Positions 52,124 through 62,373 are shown, counted from the first letter of the stretch. The stretch is 64,000 nt of DNA from Salegentibacter echinorum (GCF_900129445.1 NZ_FQVT01000001.1:248001-312000); one strand, 5' to 3'. A program made the numbers and translations. Notes: a model not told the origin generated them from the letters alone.

Positions 52124-52600
52124 TTATTTTCTCTTTAAAACAAGTGCTACCAGTGCGCTGGTTATAACTCCCATAGTTAGTGCATTAGATATACCCTGTA
52201 CTATATAGGAGTTGAGGTTGAAAAAAGCTTCGGCGTCTTCCTGGCTCATTCTTTCAGCATCAACGTTGTAGTCAATTATATTATTAAAGAAATCTGGGCT
52301 TATTAATTTGTGCGCAATAACCTGGTGTAAAGGAGAAAGCAAAGCTATTACCACACTTAAAATGATTCCTGAAACAAAACCTTGCTTCCAACTCATTTTT
52401 CCGTGAAAAATCGTTTGCTTTTTATCCCGAATTGCCAAAAAATACACAACTATCGCGATAAATCCGAAGAAATTAGTGTATAGTGCTTGTTTGTCAATAT
52501 GTTCATTGTGCCAGCCCAGTAGTTTTTCGAGATAGGTCCATATTACCATAAGCACGAAAAAAATCACGCCCCATTTTATTTCAATTTGATATTTCTTCAT
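52124..52600 (-). CDS. DUF4199 family membrane protein
   Basis: 158 residues with four transmembrane helices: GVIFFVLMVIWTYLEKLLGWHNE, TNFFGFIAIVVYFLAIRDK, FVSGIILSVVIALLSPLHQVIAH and SNALTMGVITSALVALVLKRK. The middle YNVDAERMSQEDAEAFFNLNSY stretch is the acidic loop typical of DUF4199. Function unknown. It ends convergently 34 bp from the M23 gene. Confidence 0.88.
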   Translation of the reverse strand: MKKYQIEIKWGVIFFVLMVIWTYLEKLLGWHNEHIDKQALYTNFFGFIAIVVYFLAIRDKKQTIFHGKMSWKQGFVSGIILSVVIALLSPLHQVIAHKLISPDFFNNIIDYNVDAERMSQEDAEAFFNLNSYIVQGISNALTMGVITSALVALVLKRK

Positions 52601-52708
52601 AGGAAAACTAATGTAAGAGCTAAATTAATCAAAATATTAAATTACAGAAATATTGCCTTTACGATTTAATACTAGTCTGATTTTGATGCTAAAAGTCTTT
52701 GATATTAG

Positions 52709-52741
52709 AGACCTCAAAGGTGTCAAAAACCTGTGAGATCT
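52709..52741. repeat. AGACCTC...GAGATCT palindromic dispersed repeat
   Basis: AGACCTCAAAGGTGTC and AACCTGTGAGATCT are imperfect inverted arms, of the same family as 2895-2926. Confidence 0.6.
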
Positions 52742-52804
52742 TTTACGTTACTTTATAGAAGAAACTACGAGATACAGAAGTGATATGATAAATAGGGTCT
52801 AAAT

Positions 52805-52842
52805 AAAAAATTCCCGAAAAATTAATTCCCGGGAATTTTAAA
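52805..52842 (-). terminator. Terminator of secA
   Basis: On the minus strand AAAATTCCCG pairs with CGGGAATTTT around an AT loop, followed by TTTTTTATTT. It is 18 bp past the secA stop. Confidence 0.8.
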
Positions 52843-52859
52843 AAGACCTCATTTTAAGG

Positions 52860-55800
52860 TTATTGATCTACTATAACCCAGTCCCCTTTATCTAGTAAGG
52901 GAATTGCTTGTTTGTATTTTACGGTTTTATTTTCACCGCTCATTACATTTTTAATGGTGACCTTTTCGTTACGACCAATTTTTGGTTTATCACGGGTAAT
53001 GGTTTCAGTAACCTGGGGACGACGTTGCTGCTGGGTATTCCCAGCTGCTCTACTTTCAGAAGCCCTTTCATCCATATTAGGAATTTCTTCTTTCTGGGTT
53101 TCTACTTTTTCCTTTTTGCGCTGTCTGGCTTCCTGAATATTACCTACATTTCCTTCTGGAATTTCTCCTTTAAACAGGAAAGAGATAACATCGCGGTTCA
53201 CCTGGTCTAACATAGCTTTAAATAATTCAAAAGCTTCAAACTTGTAAATTAATAAAGGATCTTTTTGCTCGTGAACGGCTAGCTGAACGCTTTGTTTTAA
53301 CTCATCCATCTTACGAAGGTGAGTTTTCCAGGCGTCGTCTATTATGGCAAGACTTATATTTTTCTCAAAATCTTTAACCAATTGCACTCCTTCAGATTCG
53401 TAGGCTTTTTCAAGATTAGTGATTACCTGTAAAGTTTTTTGACCATCTGTAAAGGGCACCGAGATTCTCTCAAAATTATTAGCTTCATCTTCATAAACCT
53501 GCTTAATAACCGGGAATGCCCGGGCAGCATTGTTTTCCATCTTAGAATCATAATGCTCATAAGCCGCTTTATATACCACTCCTGAGATCTTTTGAACTCC
53601 CATTTTTTCAAATTCGTCTTCCGAAATTGGGGAATTCATAGAGAAATACCTAATCAACTCAAACTCGAAGTTCTTAAAGTCTTGTGCGACTTTGTTGTTT
53701 TCGGTAATTGCTTCAACGGTATCAAAGATCATATTGGCGATATCTACCCGCAAACGATCTCCAAATAGAGCGTGATAACGACGCTTATAAATTACTTCCC
53801 GCTGGGCATTCATCACATCATCATACTCCAATAAACGCTTCCTGATCCCGAAGTTATTTTCTTCTACTTTTTTCTGGGCGCGTTCAATAGATTTAGAAAT
53901 CATGCTATGCTGAATCACTTCACCTTCTTCCAGCCCCATTCTATCCATTAATTTGGCTATTCTTTCTGAACCAAATAAACGCATTAAGTTATCTTCCAAA
54001 GAAGCGTAGAATTGAGAGCTACCAGGATCTCCCTGACGCCCAGCACGACCTCGCAACTGCCTATCTACACGTCGGGAATCGTGGCGTTCGGTTCCTACAA
54101 TGGCCAGCCCGCCGGCTTCTTTTACTTCTTTAGTTAATTTAATATCGGTACCTCTACCGGCCATGTTGGTGGCGATGGTCACGATACCAGATTTTCCTGC
54201 TTCTGCAACAATATCTGCCTCACGTTTGTGCAGTTTAGCGTTTAAAACATTATGCGGAACGTTTCTTAATTTCAGCATCCTGGAAAGTAATTCTGAAATT
54301 TCTACCGAAGTTGTACCAATAAGCACGGGTCTTCCGGCATTGGAAAGCTCGGTAACGTGGTCTATTACCGCGTTATATTTTTCACGTTTGGTCTTATAAA
54401 CCAAATCATCTTTATCGTCTCTGGCGATTGGACGATTGGTGGGGATTTCTACTACGTCTAGTTTGTAAATTTCCCAGAACTCCCCGGCCTCTGTCACTGC
54501 AGTACCGGTCATCCCAGATAATTTGCCGTACATTCTAAAGTAATTCTGAAGGGTTACCGTGGCAAAAGTTTGGGTTGCATCTTCAATCTTCACGTTTTCT
54601 TTGGCTTCAATTGCCTGGTGCAAGCCGTCGCTGTAGCGCCTGCCGTCCATAATACGACCGGTTTGCTCATCTACAATTTTCACCTTGTTATCTATCACCA
54701 CATACTCATCGTCTTTTTCGAAGAGGGTATATGCTTTTAATAACTGGTTAAGGGTGTGAATACGCTCACTTTTTACACTGTAATCTCTAAAAAGCTCCTC
54801 TTTTTTCTCGGCTTCTTCTTCTTTAGAAAGTCCTTCATTTTCAATCTTAGCGATTTCCATGCCCATTTCTGGCATTACAAAGAAATCTGCGTCACCATCT
54901 GCCGATAGGAATTCAATTCCTTTATCTGTAAGGTCTATCTGGTTGTTTTTTTCTTCAATGGTAAAATACAGGTCGGCATCAACTTTGGGCATTTCCCGGT
55001 TGTTGTCCTGCATATAGTGATTTTCGGTCTTTTGCAGCAGCTGTTTTATACCTTCTTCACTTAAAAATTTAATAAGTGCTTTATTCTTTGGTAGGCCCCT
55101 GTAAACCCTAAGCAATAGGAAAGCGCCGTCTTTAGTATTTCCTTCGGCAATAAGCTTCTTGGCTTCGGCAAGAACCTTAACAAGATGTTTTCGTTGTAGA
55201 TCTACGATATTGGAAACAGCCGGCTTAAGCTCGTGAAACTCGTGTACATCACCTTTGGGAATTGGCCCTGAAATAATTAATGGGGTACGCGCATCGTCAA
55301 TAAGTACAGAATCCACCTCATCCACAATTGCAAAGTTGTGAGGACGTTGCACTAAATCTGTTGGAGCGTGGGACATATTATCCCTCAAATAATCAAATCC
55401 AAATTCATTATTGGTTCCGTAAGTGATATCGGCATTATAAGCTTTTCTTCTCGCTGCCGAATTTGGCCGGTGATAATCAATACAATCTACACTCATCCCG
55501 TGAAATTCAAAGATAGGAGCCATCCAGGCGCTATCCCTTTTTGCCAGGTAATCGTTTACGGTTACCAGGTGCACACCATTTCCGGTTAGGGCATTAAGGT
55601 ACATAGGAAGTGTTGCCACAAGCGTTTTACCTTCCCCGGTTTGCATCTCGGCAATTTTCCCCTGGTGCATGGCAACCCCGCCAATTAGCTGCACGTCATA
55701 GTGAATCATATCCCAGGTTACCGGTTTACCGGCCGCATCCCAGGAATTGTTCCATATAGCGTAATCTTCTTCTAAGTTTACATAATCCTTTTCTGCTGAA

Positions 55801-56219
55801 AGTTCCCGGTCATATTCCGAAGCGGTAACTTTTAATTGCTTGTTATGAAAAAAGCGTTTAGCCGTTTCTTTTACCGTGGCAAAAGCTTCGGGCAAAATAT
55901 CATTGAGAACCCCTTCTGAAACTTCGTAAGATTTTTCTTTTAGCGAGTCGATTTCGGCATAGATATCTTCTTTCTTGGTAATATCATTGGTCGCATCAGC
56001 TTCAGCTTCCAGCGCTGTGATCTTCTCGTTGATATCTTGTATTGCTTCGGCAATCTTTTCCTTAAAGCTCGTTGTTTTAGCTCTAAGTTCGTCTAAGCTT
56101 AAGGCCTCAAACTCTGCTTCGAGATCTTTAACTTTGTTTACTATGGGTTGTATAGCTTTGACGTCTTTTTTAGATTTATCGCCGACAAATACTTTTAGTA
56201 CAGAATTTAAAAAATCCAT
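52860..56219 (-). CDS. secA: Protein translocase ATPase SecA
   Basis: SecA drives unfolded proteins through SecYEG. At 1119 residues it is longer than most SecA, as usual in Bacteroidota. The DEAD motor has Walker A TGEGKT (194-199), DEVD in [16 protein letters not shown], the IVDEQTGR helicase domain 2 motif, and [10 protein letters not shown] with the [18 protein letters not shown] block; then the helical wing and scaffold domains. The C-terminus ends in [19 protein letters not shown] instead of a Cys-rich zinc tail. The -7 box TACATTTG lies 24 bp upstream. Confidence 0.97.
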   Translation of the reverse strand: MDFLNSVLKVFVGDKSKKDVKAIQPIVNKVKDLEAEFEALSLDELRAKTTSFKEKIAEAIQDINEKITALEAEADATNDITKKEDIYAEIDSLKEKSYEVSEGVLNDILPEAFATVKETAKRFFHNKQLKVTASEYDRELSAEKDYVNLEEDYAIWNNSWDAAGKPVTWDMIHYDVQLIGGVAMHQGKIAEMQTGEGKTLVATLPMYLNALTGNGVHLVTVNDYLAKRDSAWMAPIFEFHGMSVDCIDYHRPNSAARRKAYNADITYGTNNEFGFDYLRDNMSHAPTDLVQRPHNFAIVDEVDSVLIDDARTPLIISGPIPKGDVHEFHELKPAVSNIVDLQRKHLVKVLAEAKKLIAEGNTKDGAFLLLRVYRGLPKNKALIKFLSEEGIKQLLQKTENHYMQDNNREMPKVDADLYFTIEEKNNQIDLTDKGIEFLSADGDADFFVMPEMGMEIAKIENEGLSKEEEAEKKEELFRDYSVKSERIHTLNQLLKAYTLFEKDDEYVVIDNKVKIVDEQTGRIMDGRRYSDGLHQAIEAKENVKIEDATQTFATVTLQNYFRMYGKLSGMTGTAVTEAGEFWEIYKLDVVEIPTNRPIARDDKDDLVYKTKREKYNAVIDHVTELSNAGRPVLIGTTSVEISELLSRMLKLRNVPHNVLNAKLHKREADIVAEAGKSGIVTIATNMAGRGTDIKLTKEVKEAGGLAIVGTERHDSRRVDRQLRGRAGRQGDPGSSQFYASLEDNLMRLFGSERIAKLMDRMGLEEGEVIQHSMISKSIERAQKKVEENNFGIRKRLLEYDDVMNAQREVIYKRRYHALFGDRLRVDIANMIFDTVEAITENNKVAQDFKNFEFELIRYFSMNSPISEDEFEKMGVQKISGVVYKAAYEHYDSKMENNAARAFPVIKQVYEDEANNFERISVPFTDGQKTLQVITNLEKAYESEGVQLVKDFEKNISLAIIDDAWKTHLRKMDELKQSVQLAVHEQKDPLLIYKFEAFELFKAMLDQVNRDVISFLFKGEIPEGNVGNIQEARQRKKEKVETQKEEIPNMDERASESRAAGNTQQQRRPQVTETITRDKPKIGRNEKVTIKNVMSGENKTVKYKQAIPLLDKGDWVIVDQ

Positions 56220-56243
56220 AATAGTTTTTGTTTAATAGGGGTT

Positions 56244-56251
56244 CAAATGTA
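56244..56251 (-). promoter_or_regulatory. -7 box (TACATTTG) of secA
   Basis: Minus-strand TACATTTG fits TAnnTTTG, about 25 bp before the ATG at 56219. The region beyond it is the T-rich end of the DUF2795 terminator, so the -33 box must overlap that hairpin. Confidence 0.5.
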
Positions 56252-56257
56252 CGCAAA

Positions 56258-56286
56258 AAAAAAGCCTCACTATGGAGACTTTTTTC
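56258..56286 (-). terminator. Terminator of the DUF2795 gene
   Basis: On the minus strand AAGTCTC and GAGGCTT pair around CATAGT, then nine T. It sits between the DUF2795 gene and secA. Confidence 0.7.
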
Positions 56287-56307
56287 TATTTTTTGCGCAT
56301 TATTTTT

Positions 56308-56529
56308 TTAATATTCATCCTCATTCCAAAGATAATCTTCGTCTGTAGGATAATCGGGCCAGATTTCTTCAATAGAATCATACGAGTCGCCTTCATCTTC
56401 TATCGATTGTAGGTTTTCTACTACCTCGAGCGGCGCACCTGTTCTAATTGCATAATCAATTAACTCGTCTTTAGTTGCAGGCCACGGGGCATCACTTAAA
56501 TAAGATGCTAATTCTAAAGTCCAATACAT
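56308..56529 (-). CDS. DUF2795 domain protein
   Basis: 73 residues, very acidic: MYWTLELASYLSDAPWPATKDELIDYAIRTGAPLEVVENLQSIEDEG (in part), then a tail rich in D, E and Y. The pattern YLxxAPWPATKDELIDYA and LExVxxLxxI is that of DUF2795. It is one of the most conserved small soluble proteins of Bacteroidota; its role is unknown. Just upstream of secA with its own terminator. Confidence 0.9.
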   Translation of the reverse strand: MYWTLELASYLSDAPWPATKDELIDYAIRTGAPLEVVENLQSIEDEGDSYDSIEEIWPDYPTDEDYLWNEDEY

Positions 56530-56778
56530 GGGTTAATCAAGTTTTATATTTTTGCAAAAATAAATTTTTAAATGGAATAGCCAAGAAAAAAATCTATAAT
56601 TTAATCAATACCGGTAAGAACATACACAATAATCATATTTTTTCTTCGAAATATGAAACTTATGAAGTGAAACCACGTATCTAAATAAGCATTTTATAAA
56701 TTGATAAGAAAGATTATACCAATAAACGTAACTTATAAAACGATAAGACAGTTCTTCTTTGTGCTGAACCGGAAGAAA
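56530..56778. other. Intergenic region between DUF2795 and the adenosyltransferase
   Basis: AT-rich. On the plus strand a TATTTTTG box near 56546 is followed by 36 open codons (ending at 56684) without an ATG, so no gene is called. Confidence 0.4.
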
Positions 56779-57351
56779 TTAAGTCTTCTGCGGAATCCAT
56801 TGAATCTCTTCGGCCTGTAACCTTTTAGACAAGATTCGTGCCAGCACAAAAAGATAATCTGACAATCTATTGAGATATTTTAAAACATGATCATCAAAAG
56901 CTTCTACTTCATATAGAGCACTCGCCAGTCTCTCAGCACGGCGACAAACACAGCGGCCTATGTGACAGAATGACACACTTTGATGACCTCCCGGAAGAAT
57001 AAAATGGGTCATCGCTGGAAGTTCTTCGTTCATTCTATCTATCTCCTGCTCTAAGAGTTCAATATCTTCCGCAGTGATTTTTGGAATATTTAAACGTTCT
57101 TTTCCGTTTTTAAGCTTTTGCTTTTCGGGATCTGTCGCCAACATAGATCCAATAGTGAAAAGACGATCTTGAATTTTACTTAAAACATCTTTTGCCTCTT
57201 TACCGGTATCTTGATCGCGTATAAGGCCAATATGGGAGTTGAGTTCATCTACTGTGCCATAACTTTCTATGCGCAAATGATGTTTAGGAACCCGCGTACC
57301 GCCAAAGAGCGCTGTGGTCCCTTTGTCTCCTGTTTTTGTATATATTTTCAT
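56779..57351 (-). CDS. PduO-type cob(I)yrinic acid a,c-diamide adenosyltransferase
   Basis: 190 residues. It attaches the adenosyl group of ATP to reduced cobalt in cobalamin. The family pattern is complete: MKIYTKTGDKGTTALFGGTRVPKHHLRIESYGTVDELN (in part), RLFTIGSMLAT, FILPGGHQSVSFCHIGRCVCRRAERL and the closing YLNRLSDYLFVLAR. Its product is the cofactor that IcmF needs, so it likely supports that mutase, though the genes are 30 kb apart. Monocistronic. Confidence 0.95.
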   Translation of the reverse strand: MKIYTKTGDKGTTALFGGTRVPKHHLRIESYGTVDELNSHIGLIRDQDTGKEAKDVLSKIQDRLFTIGSMLATDPEKQKLKNGKERLNIPKITAEDIELLEQEIDRMNEELPAMTHFILPGGHQSVSFCHIGRCVCRRAERLASALYEVEAFDDHVLKYLNRLSDYLFVLARILSKRLQAEEIQWIPQKT

Positions 57352-57588
57352 ATTATTTAGTTGAGGAATTAAACAAATGTCGCGTTTGTTTTATATGTTT
57401 CACAAAATTATTTAAAAAATACACGAACGATTAATTTTTAGAGGTCTATAAACATGTTTTCAACTTATTTTCAGAAAAAGTTTAACTAGTTTTAAACTAG
57501 ACCTATTTAAAAATGTAAGAAGTAAGTAAAGCGGAAGAGTCTTAGAAATTTGTTTCGCTAATTTTAGTTAGAAATAGGGTAGAGGTAG

Positions 57589-57756
57589 TCAGGTTTTGTC
57601 CTGTTCCTCACGACGCTCCATGTAGCGTTTTCTGAAATTTCTATTTTTTCGTGCTTTCCTATTCTTTTTTGCCCTACGGGAATTCCAAATAAAATAAGCG
57701 AGAAAAACTGCGATAAGAATAATATAAACCCAGGTCTCCTGATCAAATTGAAACAT
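57589..57756 (-). CDS. Small basic single-helix membrane protein
   Basis: 55 residues: MFQFDQETW, a transmembrane helix VYIILIAVFLAYFIWN, then a strongly basic tail (SRRAKKNRKARKNRNFRKRYMERREE) rich in Arg, Lys and Asn. The pattern of an acidic short head, one helix and a basic tail is that of a small membrane protein of the Bacteroidota kind. It lies on the minus strand in a frame different from a longer 79-residue frame (57564-57803) which lacks any sensible pattern. The ATG at 57756 is the only start. Confidence 0.7.
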   Translation of the reverse strand: MFQFDQETWVYIILIAVFLAYFIWNSRRAKKNRKARKNRNFRKRYMERREEQDKT

Positions 57757-57907
57757 ATTGCATTATATTTTTTCACAAGATAAGAAATCTGAAATATTAC
57801 CACCGGTAAAACATTTTCTAATTATTCTAATTTTTGCTCAAACTTGAACTAAAGATTTTAGTTGAAACAAAAGATTAGTGTTGTCTTTAACTTAAAGCTT
57901 CTAAATA

Positions 57908-57953
57908 CTAAAAAAGCGCAGAAGATGATGAAGTTTATCTCCTGCGCTTTTTA
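57908..57953 (-). terminator. Terminator of the FadL/OMPP1 gene
   Basis: AAAAAGCGCAG and CTGCGCTTTTT pair around a 20-base loop, with T residues on the minus-strand exit, 4 bp beyond the stop codon. Confidence 0.8.
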
Positions 57954-57956
57954 ATT

Positions 57957-59462
57957 TTAAAGTCCGAAGCTTAATGAAAGTACCACATTAGAAATTTTAC
58001 GATCTATATTTGCAGTATTTGTTAATCCTACTTCATAAAGCCTGGGGTTTTCTTCATAACTGGAGTGGGTGTAAGCAAGGTCTAATTTTATGTTTCCAAA
58101 GTCATAACCCAAACCTCCGGAATAACCATTAAGGTCGCCAACCGTAGTTTCATTGGCATAAGGACTTTGCTCATAACGGTAGCCTCCTCTTAGGCTCCAG
58201 TTATTAATTCGATATTCCCCACCAAGTCTAAAAGTAGAAACGGCCTGAAGTTCTTCAGAAATATTATTGTTTTGATCTATAAACTCAGAATCGTTTTTAG
58301 GCCTGAATTCAGTAGCTGAAAAATCTTTATAAGAATAATCGAAACTAATTAGTCCTCTCTTTCCAAAAATTACTGCAAGGCTTCCGGTTAACTTCCCGGG
58401 GGTCCTAAGCTTATAATCGGGATAAATATTAATAATATTCGGGTTTACTACGGCGCGCTCACCAGCATTGTTGTTAGTTTCTAAGTACTGCGTGTTTTCT
58501 TCACTTATATTGTACCAGGTAGGTGATTCATAGGAAGCCCCAACCCTAAAACGATCATTTAATTTTGCAATGGCCCCAACCTGAAATGAAAATCCATCTC
58601 CATTGGTACTTAGGTTGTTTTCAAACCTAACTTCATTGGTAGCGCTGCCAGCGTTATCATTGGTTTCTATAAATCGAGTCGCCCTATCATAATTTAAAAA
58701 GTGTGCATTTAAGTTAGCCCCTAAATAGAGAAAATCTTTAAATTGCGTTCCGAAATTAAAACTGAATTTTCCATTCAAGCCCGTTGATACCTCGTGGTAA
58801 TCCTGGTTAAAAGATCCCGCACCAATTAAAGAGTTGTATTGGGTGTTTTCTGGGGTGTTTTTATCGTGATCTAAAACATAAGCTTGATAGCCTAAAAAAG
58901 CTTGTTGAGCACCGTGACCGTGACGTTCCCCTAAAAACTGATACAAATCTGAAATTGTTTCATCTTCCCTTGTTTGTAATAATTCTAAAGGAGTGCCCTG
59001 GGCATAACCCAAAAAATATTGATCTATAGAAGTTTGACTTATCCCGCGGGCAACAAAAGCATCTTCAAAATTATTTGTAGTGCCGTAGTTTGCGCCAATG
59101 CTAAATTTCCTCCAGGGACTATTGTTTCTGGCTTTAAAAACAAGTACACCACCGGCCTGGTTAAAATTAATTTCAGAATTATTATTACTGGTGCTGGTAC
59201 CAAAGTAATTTACGTCCTTATTATTAAAACGGTCGCTTAAAGTAATTGTTCCGAAGGAACTAATAAAAACAGCCGATGATGCCGGGTTAACCTGCAAGGC
59301 CGATAAATCTCCACCTAAAGCGCCAAAAGCACCGCTCATCGCTCTAAAACGAGCAGTACCGTTTAATTCTTCAGTAGAATATCGAAAAGCGTCAGTGATA
59401 TTTTGAGCTTGCACACCTGCTGTGATAAGAATAGTTCCCAGTAATAGAAATATCTTTTTCAT
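57957..59462 (-). CDS. OMPP1/FadL-family outer-membrane porin
   Basis: 501 residues. Signal peptide (to about residue 19, AGVQAQ), then the FadL-type N-terminal hatch: NGTARFRAMSGAFGALGGDLSALQVNPASSAVF (in part), followed by about fourteen beta strands with long loops rich in Asn, ending in VVLSLSFGL. FadL-type proteins let hydrophobic molecules across the outer membrane. Located downstream of the low-complexity lipoprotein gene. Confidence 0.92.
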   Translation of the reverse strand: MKKIFLLLGTILITAGVQAQNITDAFRYSTEELNGTARFRAMSGAFGALGGDLSALQVNPASSAVFISSFGTITLSDRFNNKDVNYFGTSTSNNNSEINFNQAGGVLVFKARNNSPWRKFSIGANYGTTNNFEDAFVARGISQTSIDQYFLGYAQGTPLELLQTREDETISDLYQFLGERHGHGAQQAFLGYQAYVLDHDKNTPENTQYNSLIGAGSFNQDYHEVSTGLNGKFSFNFGTQFKDFLYLGANLNAHFLNYDRATRFIETNDNAGSATNEVRFENNLSTNGDGFSFQVGAIAKLNDRFRVGASYESPTWYNISEENTQYLETNNNAGERAVVNPNIINIYPDYKLRTPGKLTGSLAVIFGKRGLISFDYSYKDFSATEFRPKNDSEFIDQNNNISEELQAVSTFRLGGEYRINNWSLRGGYRYEQSPYANETTVGDLNGYSGGLGYDFGNIKLDLAYTHSSYEENPRLYEVGLTNTANIDRKISNVVLSLSFGL

Positions 59463-59483
59463 AATTCTTTTTAAATTTAATTC

Positions 59484-59515
59484 AGAAAAAACCTTACAGG
59501 ATTTACTGTAAGGTT
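59484..59515 (-). terminator. Terminator of the low-complexity lipoprotein gene
   Basis: On the minus strand AACCTTACAG and CTGTAAGGTT pair around a short loop, followed by six T. It lies between 59560 and the FadL gene start at 59462. Confidence 0.8.
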
Positions 59516-59559
59516 AATTTCATAATATGCTTAATAATATTGTTTAAACCGCCTTAGCA

Positions 59560-60636
59560 TTATCTTCCTCTTCCTCCAGACCTGGACGAAGATGAAGAGG
59601 AGCGGCTACTGCCTCCAGAACTTCTTGTTCCGCTAGACCTTGAACTACTGGAACGTCTCACGGTACCACTACTGCTCCTTGAAGATCTTGAAGACCTATT
59701 ATAAGAGTTGTTCGATCTTGAGCTTCTATTAGAACGGTTAATGCTAGAGTTTCTTCGCGTAGTAGTAGATCTATTCACTCGTGAAGGTTCGCTTCTACGA
59801 CTGGAACGACTATATACCCTGGAGTCGTCCTTAGAACTACGGGAGTAGCTTCGGCTATTATTACTGTTGCTTCTTATTGCTTTTATACTTCTGGAATACG
59901 AAGAGTTGTTGGACCTCACAGTAGAATTACTACCTCTTCTGTATGTAGAATTACTGGACCTGCGTCCATAGTGGTAGGCAACATCTCTATAATGATTATT
60001 ATTACCATAATAAGGGTTATTTAAATAACCTCTTCTCCAAAACGGACTGTAGTATCCGCCATATCTATAACCGTAACCATATCCATAGCCGTGTGCCCAA
60101 TATGGGCCGTAGCTACCCCAGTAAGGTCCATAGCCCCAGTGTGGGAATGCTCCCCAATACGGGTTGCCCCAATAACCGGCATAACCATAGCCGTAACCAT
60201 AATAACCCCATCTAAAGGGATTGTAATAGCTACCGTAGTAAGGCCTGTTGTAAATATTTATAGTGTATTGATCTGGATCATTTCCCCAGGGTGCGTTTCC
60301 GCCATTATAAGATTGCTCTTCTTCATAGTATGTACCATCTTCAGAGGCGTTGGCAGAAGAATAGGATTCCACATCGGTAAATACGATTTCATCGGCCATT
60401 TGACCGTAGAATTCAGATTTTTCAGAAAAAAGATTTTTATAATAATTGTTCCCTGCATTATTGTTATTAGCACGTTGAGATTGCTTTTTGGTCACCGGTG
60501 CCTGTACATCTGCATCACCGTAAATTCCATCTTCGTAACCAGAATATTGGTAAGAACCACAAGATGCCAATAATAGCAATAACATAGGTGCAACCAGAAT
60601 CATGGTGTTTTTTGGAAAGTAATAATTGCGTATCAT
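59560..60636 (-). CDS. Low-complexity lipoprotein, Tyr/Gly/Trp-rich then Ser/Arg/Asn-rich
   Basis: 358 residues. Lipobox LLLASC puts lipidated Cys at about 26. About 120-215 is dominated by Tyr, Gly, Trp and Pro (WGYYGYGYGYAGYWGNPYWG and similar). From about 220 to the end Ser and Arg alternate with Asn and Thr (SSRSSGTRSSGGSSRSS and similar), with net strong positive charge. Such proteins sit beside proS in many Flavobacteria and were named vitellogenin-like because of the Ser-rich tail; there is no real relation. They are probably on the cell surface, function unknown. Divergent from proS, which shares its promoter region. Confidence 0.85.
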   Translation of the reverse strand: MIRNYYFPKNTMILVAPMLLLLLASCGSYQYSGYEDGIYGDADVQAPVTKKQSQRANNNNAGNNYYKNLFSEKSEFYGQMADEIVFTDVESYSSANASEDGTYYEEEQSYNGGNAPWGNDPDQYTINIYNRPYYGSYYNPFRWGYYGYGYGYAGYWGNPYWGAFPHWGYGPYWGSYGPYWAHGYGYGYGYRYGGYYSPFWRRGYLNNPYYGNNNHYRDVAYHYGRRSSNSTYRRGSNSTVRSNNSSYSRSIKAIRSNSNNSRSYSRSSKDDSRVYSRSSRRSEPSRVNRSTTTRRNSSINRSNRSSRSNNSYNRSSRSSRSSSGTVRRSSSSRSSGTRSSGGSSRSSSSSSRSGGRGR

Positions 60637-60651
60637 TAGCTTAGGTTTTTA

Positions 60652-60682
60652 TTGTTGAACATTACAAAAATAGTTAGTTTTG
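60652..60682 (+). promoter_or_regulatory. Promoter of proS
   Basis: TTG at 60652 and TAGTTTTG at 60675-60682 are spaced 20 bp, the standard distance. The start of transcription would be near 60689. This supports ATG 60748 as the proS start and rules out 60652. Confidence 0.7.
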
Positions 60683-60747
60683 CGCTAACTAAACCTGCAT
60701 TTATATTGTATTTAATAAAAGTACAAGATTTATGCCAAATCACTGGA

Positions 60748-62226
60748 ATGAGTAAAAAACTGACTAAGAGAAGCGAAGATTATTCAAAATGGTATAATGA
60801 GTTGGTAGTAAAGGCCGATTTGGCCGAGAATTCTGCAGTACGTGGCTGTATGGTCATCAAGCCATACGGGTTCGCAATTTGGGAAAAGATGCAAGCCCAA
60901 TTGGATAAAATGTTTAAAGATTCTGGTCACGAAAATGCTTATTTTCCTTTGTTTGTGCCCAAACATCTTTTTGAAGCTGAAGAGAAAAATGCCGAAGGTT
61001 TTGCTAAAGAATGCGCCGTGGTAACGCATTACCGTCTTAAAACCAATCCTGAAGATAAATCAAAACTAATTGTAGATCCTGAAGCTAAACTGGAAGAAGA
61101 GCTCGTAGTGCGTCCAACCTCTGAAGCGGTGATTTGGAATACCTATAAAAACTGGATTCAGTCTTACCGCGACCTGCCTATAAAAATCAACCAATGGGCC
61201 AATGTGGTGCGCTGGGAAATGCGAACCCGTTTGTTTTTAAGAACTTCAGAATTTCTGTGGCAGGAGGGGCATACCGCTCACGCCACTAAAAAGGAGGCCG
61301 TAAAGGAGACAGAATTAATGAATAATATCTATGCAGATTTTGCCGAGAATTTTATGGGAATGCCGGTGATTAAAGGAACAAAAACCGAAAGTGAGCGTTT
61401 TGCCGGGGCGGTAGAAACTTTATGTATTGAAGCGATGATGCAAGATGGAAAAGCCCTGCAGGCCGGGACCTCTCACTTTTTAGGTCAAAATTTCGCTAAA
61501 GCTTTTGATGTGAAATTTACTTCTAGCGAAGGAAAGCTGGAAAACGTTTGGGCGAGTTCCTGGGGAGTTTCTACCCGTTTAATCGGCGCCTTAATTATGA
61601 CGCATAGTGATGATAATGGTTTAGTATTGCCTCCTAATTTAGCTCCTACGCAGGTAGTAATCGTGCCAATATATAAAGGAGAGGAACAGCTAGAACAAAT
61701 ATCTAAGGTGGCTAATAAATTAGCAGCCGATTTAAGAGAAGCAGGGATTTCTGTAAAATATGACGATAGGGATACCCAGAAACCCGGCTGGAAATTTGCG
61801 CAATATGAATTACAGGGAGTTCCAGTTAGATTGGCAATTGGTCCTAAAGACCTGGAGAAGGGGAGCGTGGAGCTTGCAAGAAGAGATACCCTTACAAAGG
61901 AATTCGTGGATCAAACAGCCGTGGTGAAAAAAGTGAAAGCGCTAATGGTAGAAATTCAGGAGGCTTTATTTGAAAAAGCGCTTAATTTTAGAAATGAACA
62001 CATCACAGAAGTAGATGACTTCAAAGAATTTAAAAAAGTTTTAAAATCTAAAGGTGGATTTATTTCTGCCCATTGGGACGGTACAGCAGAGACCGAAAAC
62101 CGAATAAAAGAATACACGAAAGCCACAATTCGCTGTATTCCATTTAGTTCCGCAAAAGAAGCGGGGAGCTGTGTACTCACTGGAAAACCATCTGAGCAGC
62201 GAGTGCTTTTTGCCCGTGCCTATTAA
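60748..62226 (+). CDS. proS: Prolyl-tRNA synthetase
   Basis: 492 residues, class II synthetase of the short eukaryote/archaea-like type without the editing insertion. Motif 2 is in [23 protein letters not shown] (in part), motif 3 in [22 protein letters not shown], then the anticodon-binding domain ([16 protein letters not shown]). It ends in a C-terminal domain typical of this type, finishing with [11 protein letters not shown] 60748 ([15 protein letters not shown]) is fixed by the promoter box. Next are the two tRNA-Glu genes. Confidence 0.97.
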   Translation: MSKKLTKRSEDYSKWYNELVVKADLAENSAVRGCMVIKPYGFAIWEKMQAQLDKMFKDSGHENAYFPLFVPKHLFEAEEKNAEGFAKECAVVTHYRLKTNPEDKSKLIVDPEAKLEEELVVRPTSEAVIWNTYKNWIQSYRDLPIKINQWANVVRWEMRTRLFLRTSEFLWQEGHTAHATKKEAVKETELMNNIYADFAENFMGMPVIKGTKTESERFAGAVETLCIEAMMQDGKALQAGTSHFLGQNFAKAFDVKFTSSEGKLENVWASSWGVSTRLIGALIMTHSDDNGLVLPPNLAPTQVVIVPIYKGEEQLEQISKVANKLAADLREAGISVKYDDRDTQKPGWKFAQYELQGVPVRLAIGPKDLEKGSVELARRDTLTKEFVDQTAVVKKVKALMVEIQEALFEKALNFRNEHITEVDDFKEFKKVLKSKGGFISAHWDGTAETENRIKEYTKATIRCIPFSSAKEAGSCVLTGKPSEQRVLFARAY

Positions 62227-62250
62227 ATTTTAATTTTTTTTGCGGAAGAC

Positions 62251-62280
62251 TTGTGGCATTCAAAAAAAGTTGTATTTTTG
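62251..62280 (+). promoter_or_regulatory. Promoter of the tRNA-Glu genes
   Basis: TTG at 62251-62253 and TATTTTTG at 62273-62280 are 19 bp apart, the standard Bacteroidota promoter, 21 bp ahead of the first tRNA gene. Confidence 0.75.
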
Positions 62281-62301
62281 CATCCGCATTTAAGAAATAA
62301 T

Positions 62302-62373
62302 GGTCCGTTCGTCTAGGGGTTAGGACGCCAGGTTTTCATCCTGGTAACAGGGGTTCGATTCCCCTACGGACTA
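62302..62373 (+). tRNA. tRNA-Glu (anticodon TTC), copy 1
   Basis: 72 nt that fold into a standard cloverleaf. Acceptor arms GGTCCGT/ACGGACT, D arm TAGGGGTTAGGAC, anticodon stem CCAGG/CCTGG with loop TTTTCAT (anticodon TTC, Glu), T arm AGGGGTTCGATTCCCCT. CCA is not encoded. An identical copy follows 67 bp later. Confidence 0.95.

Larger units (their letters stand above)
52601..52859. other. Intergenic region with repeat and secA terminator
   Basis: Holds an AGACCTC repeat (52709-52741) and the secA terminator (52805-52842). No gene. Confidence 0.5.

Noticed and set aside
56475-56684. 69-residue plus-strand frame antisense to DUF2795 gene
   Set aside because: Half of it is antisense to a conserved gene; the rest has no ATG start. 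Only a weak chance of a small gene after the TATTTTTG box near 56546.
57564-57803. 79-residue minus-strand reading frame
   Set aside because: It lacks a family pattern and overlaps in another frame a better 55-residue membrane protein with an ATG and typical helix-plus-basic-tail design.
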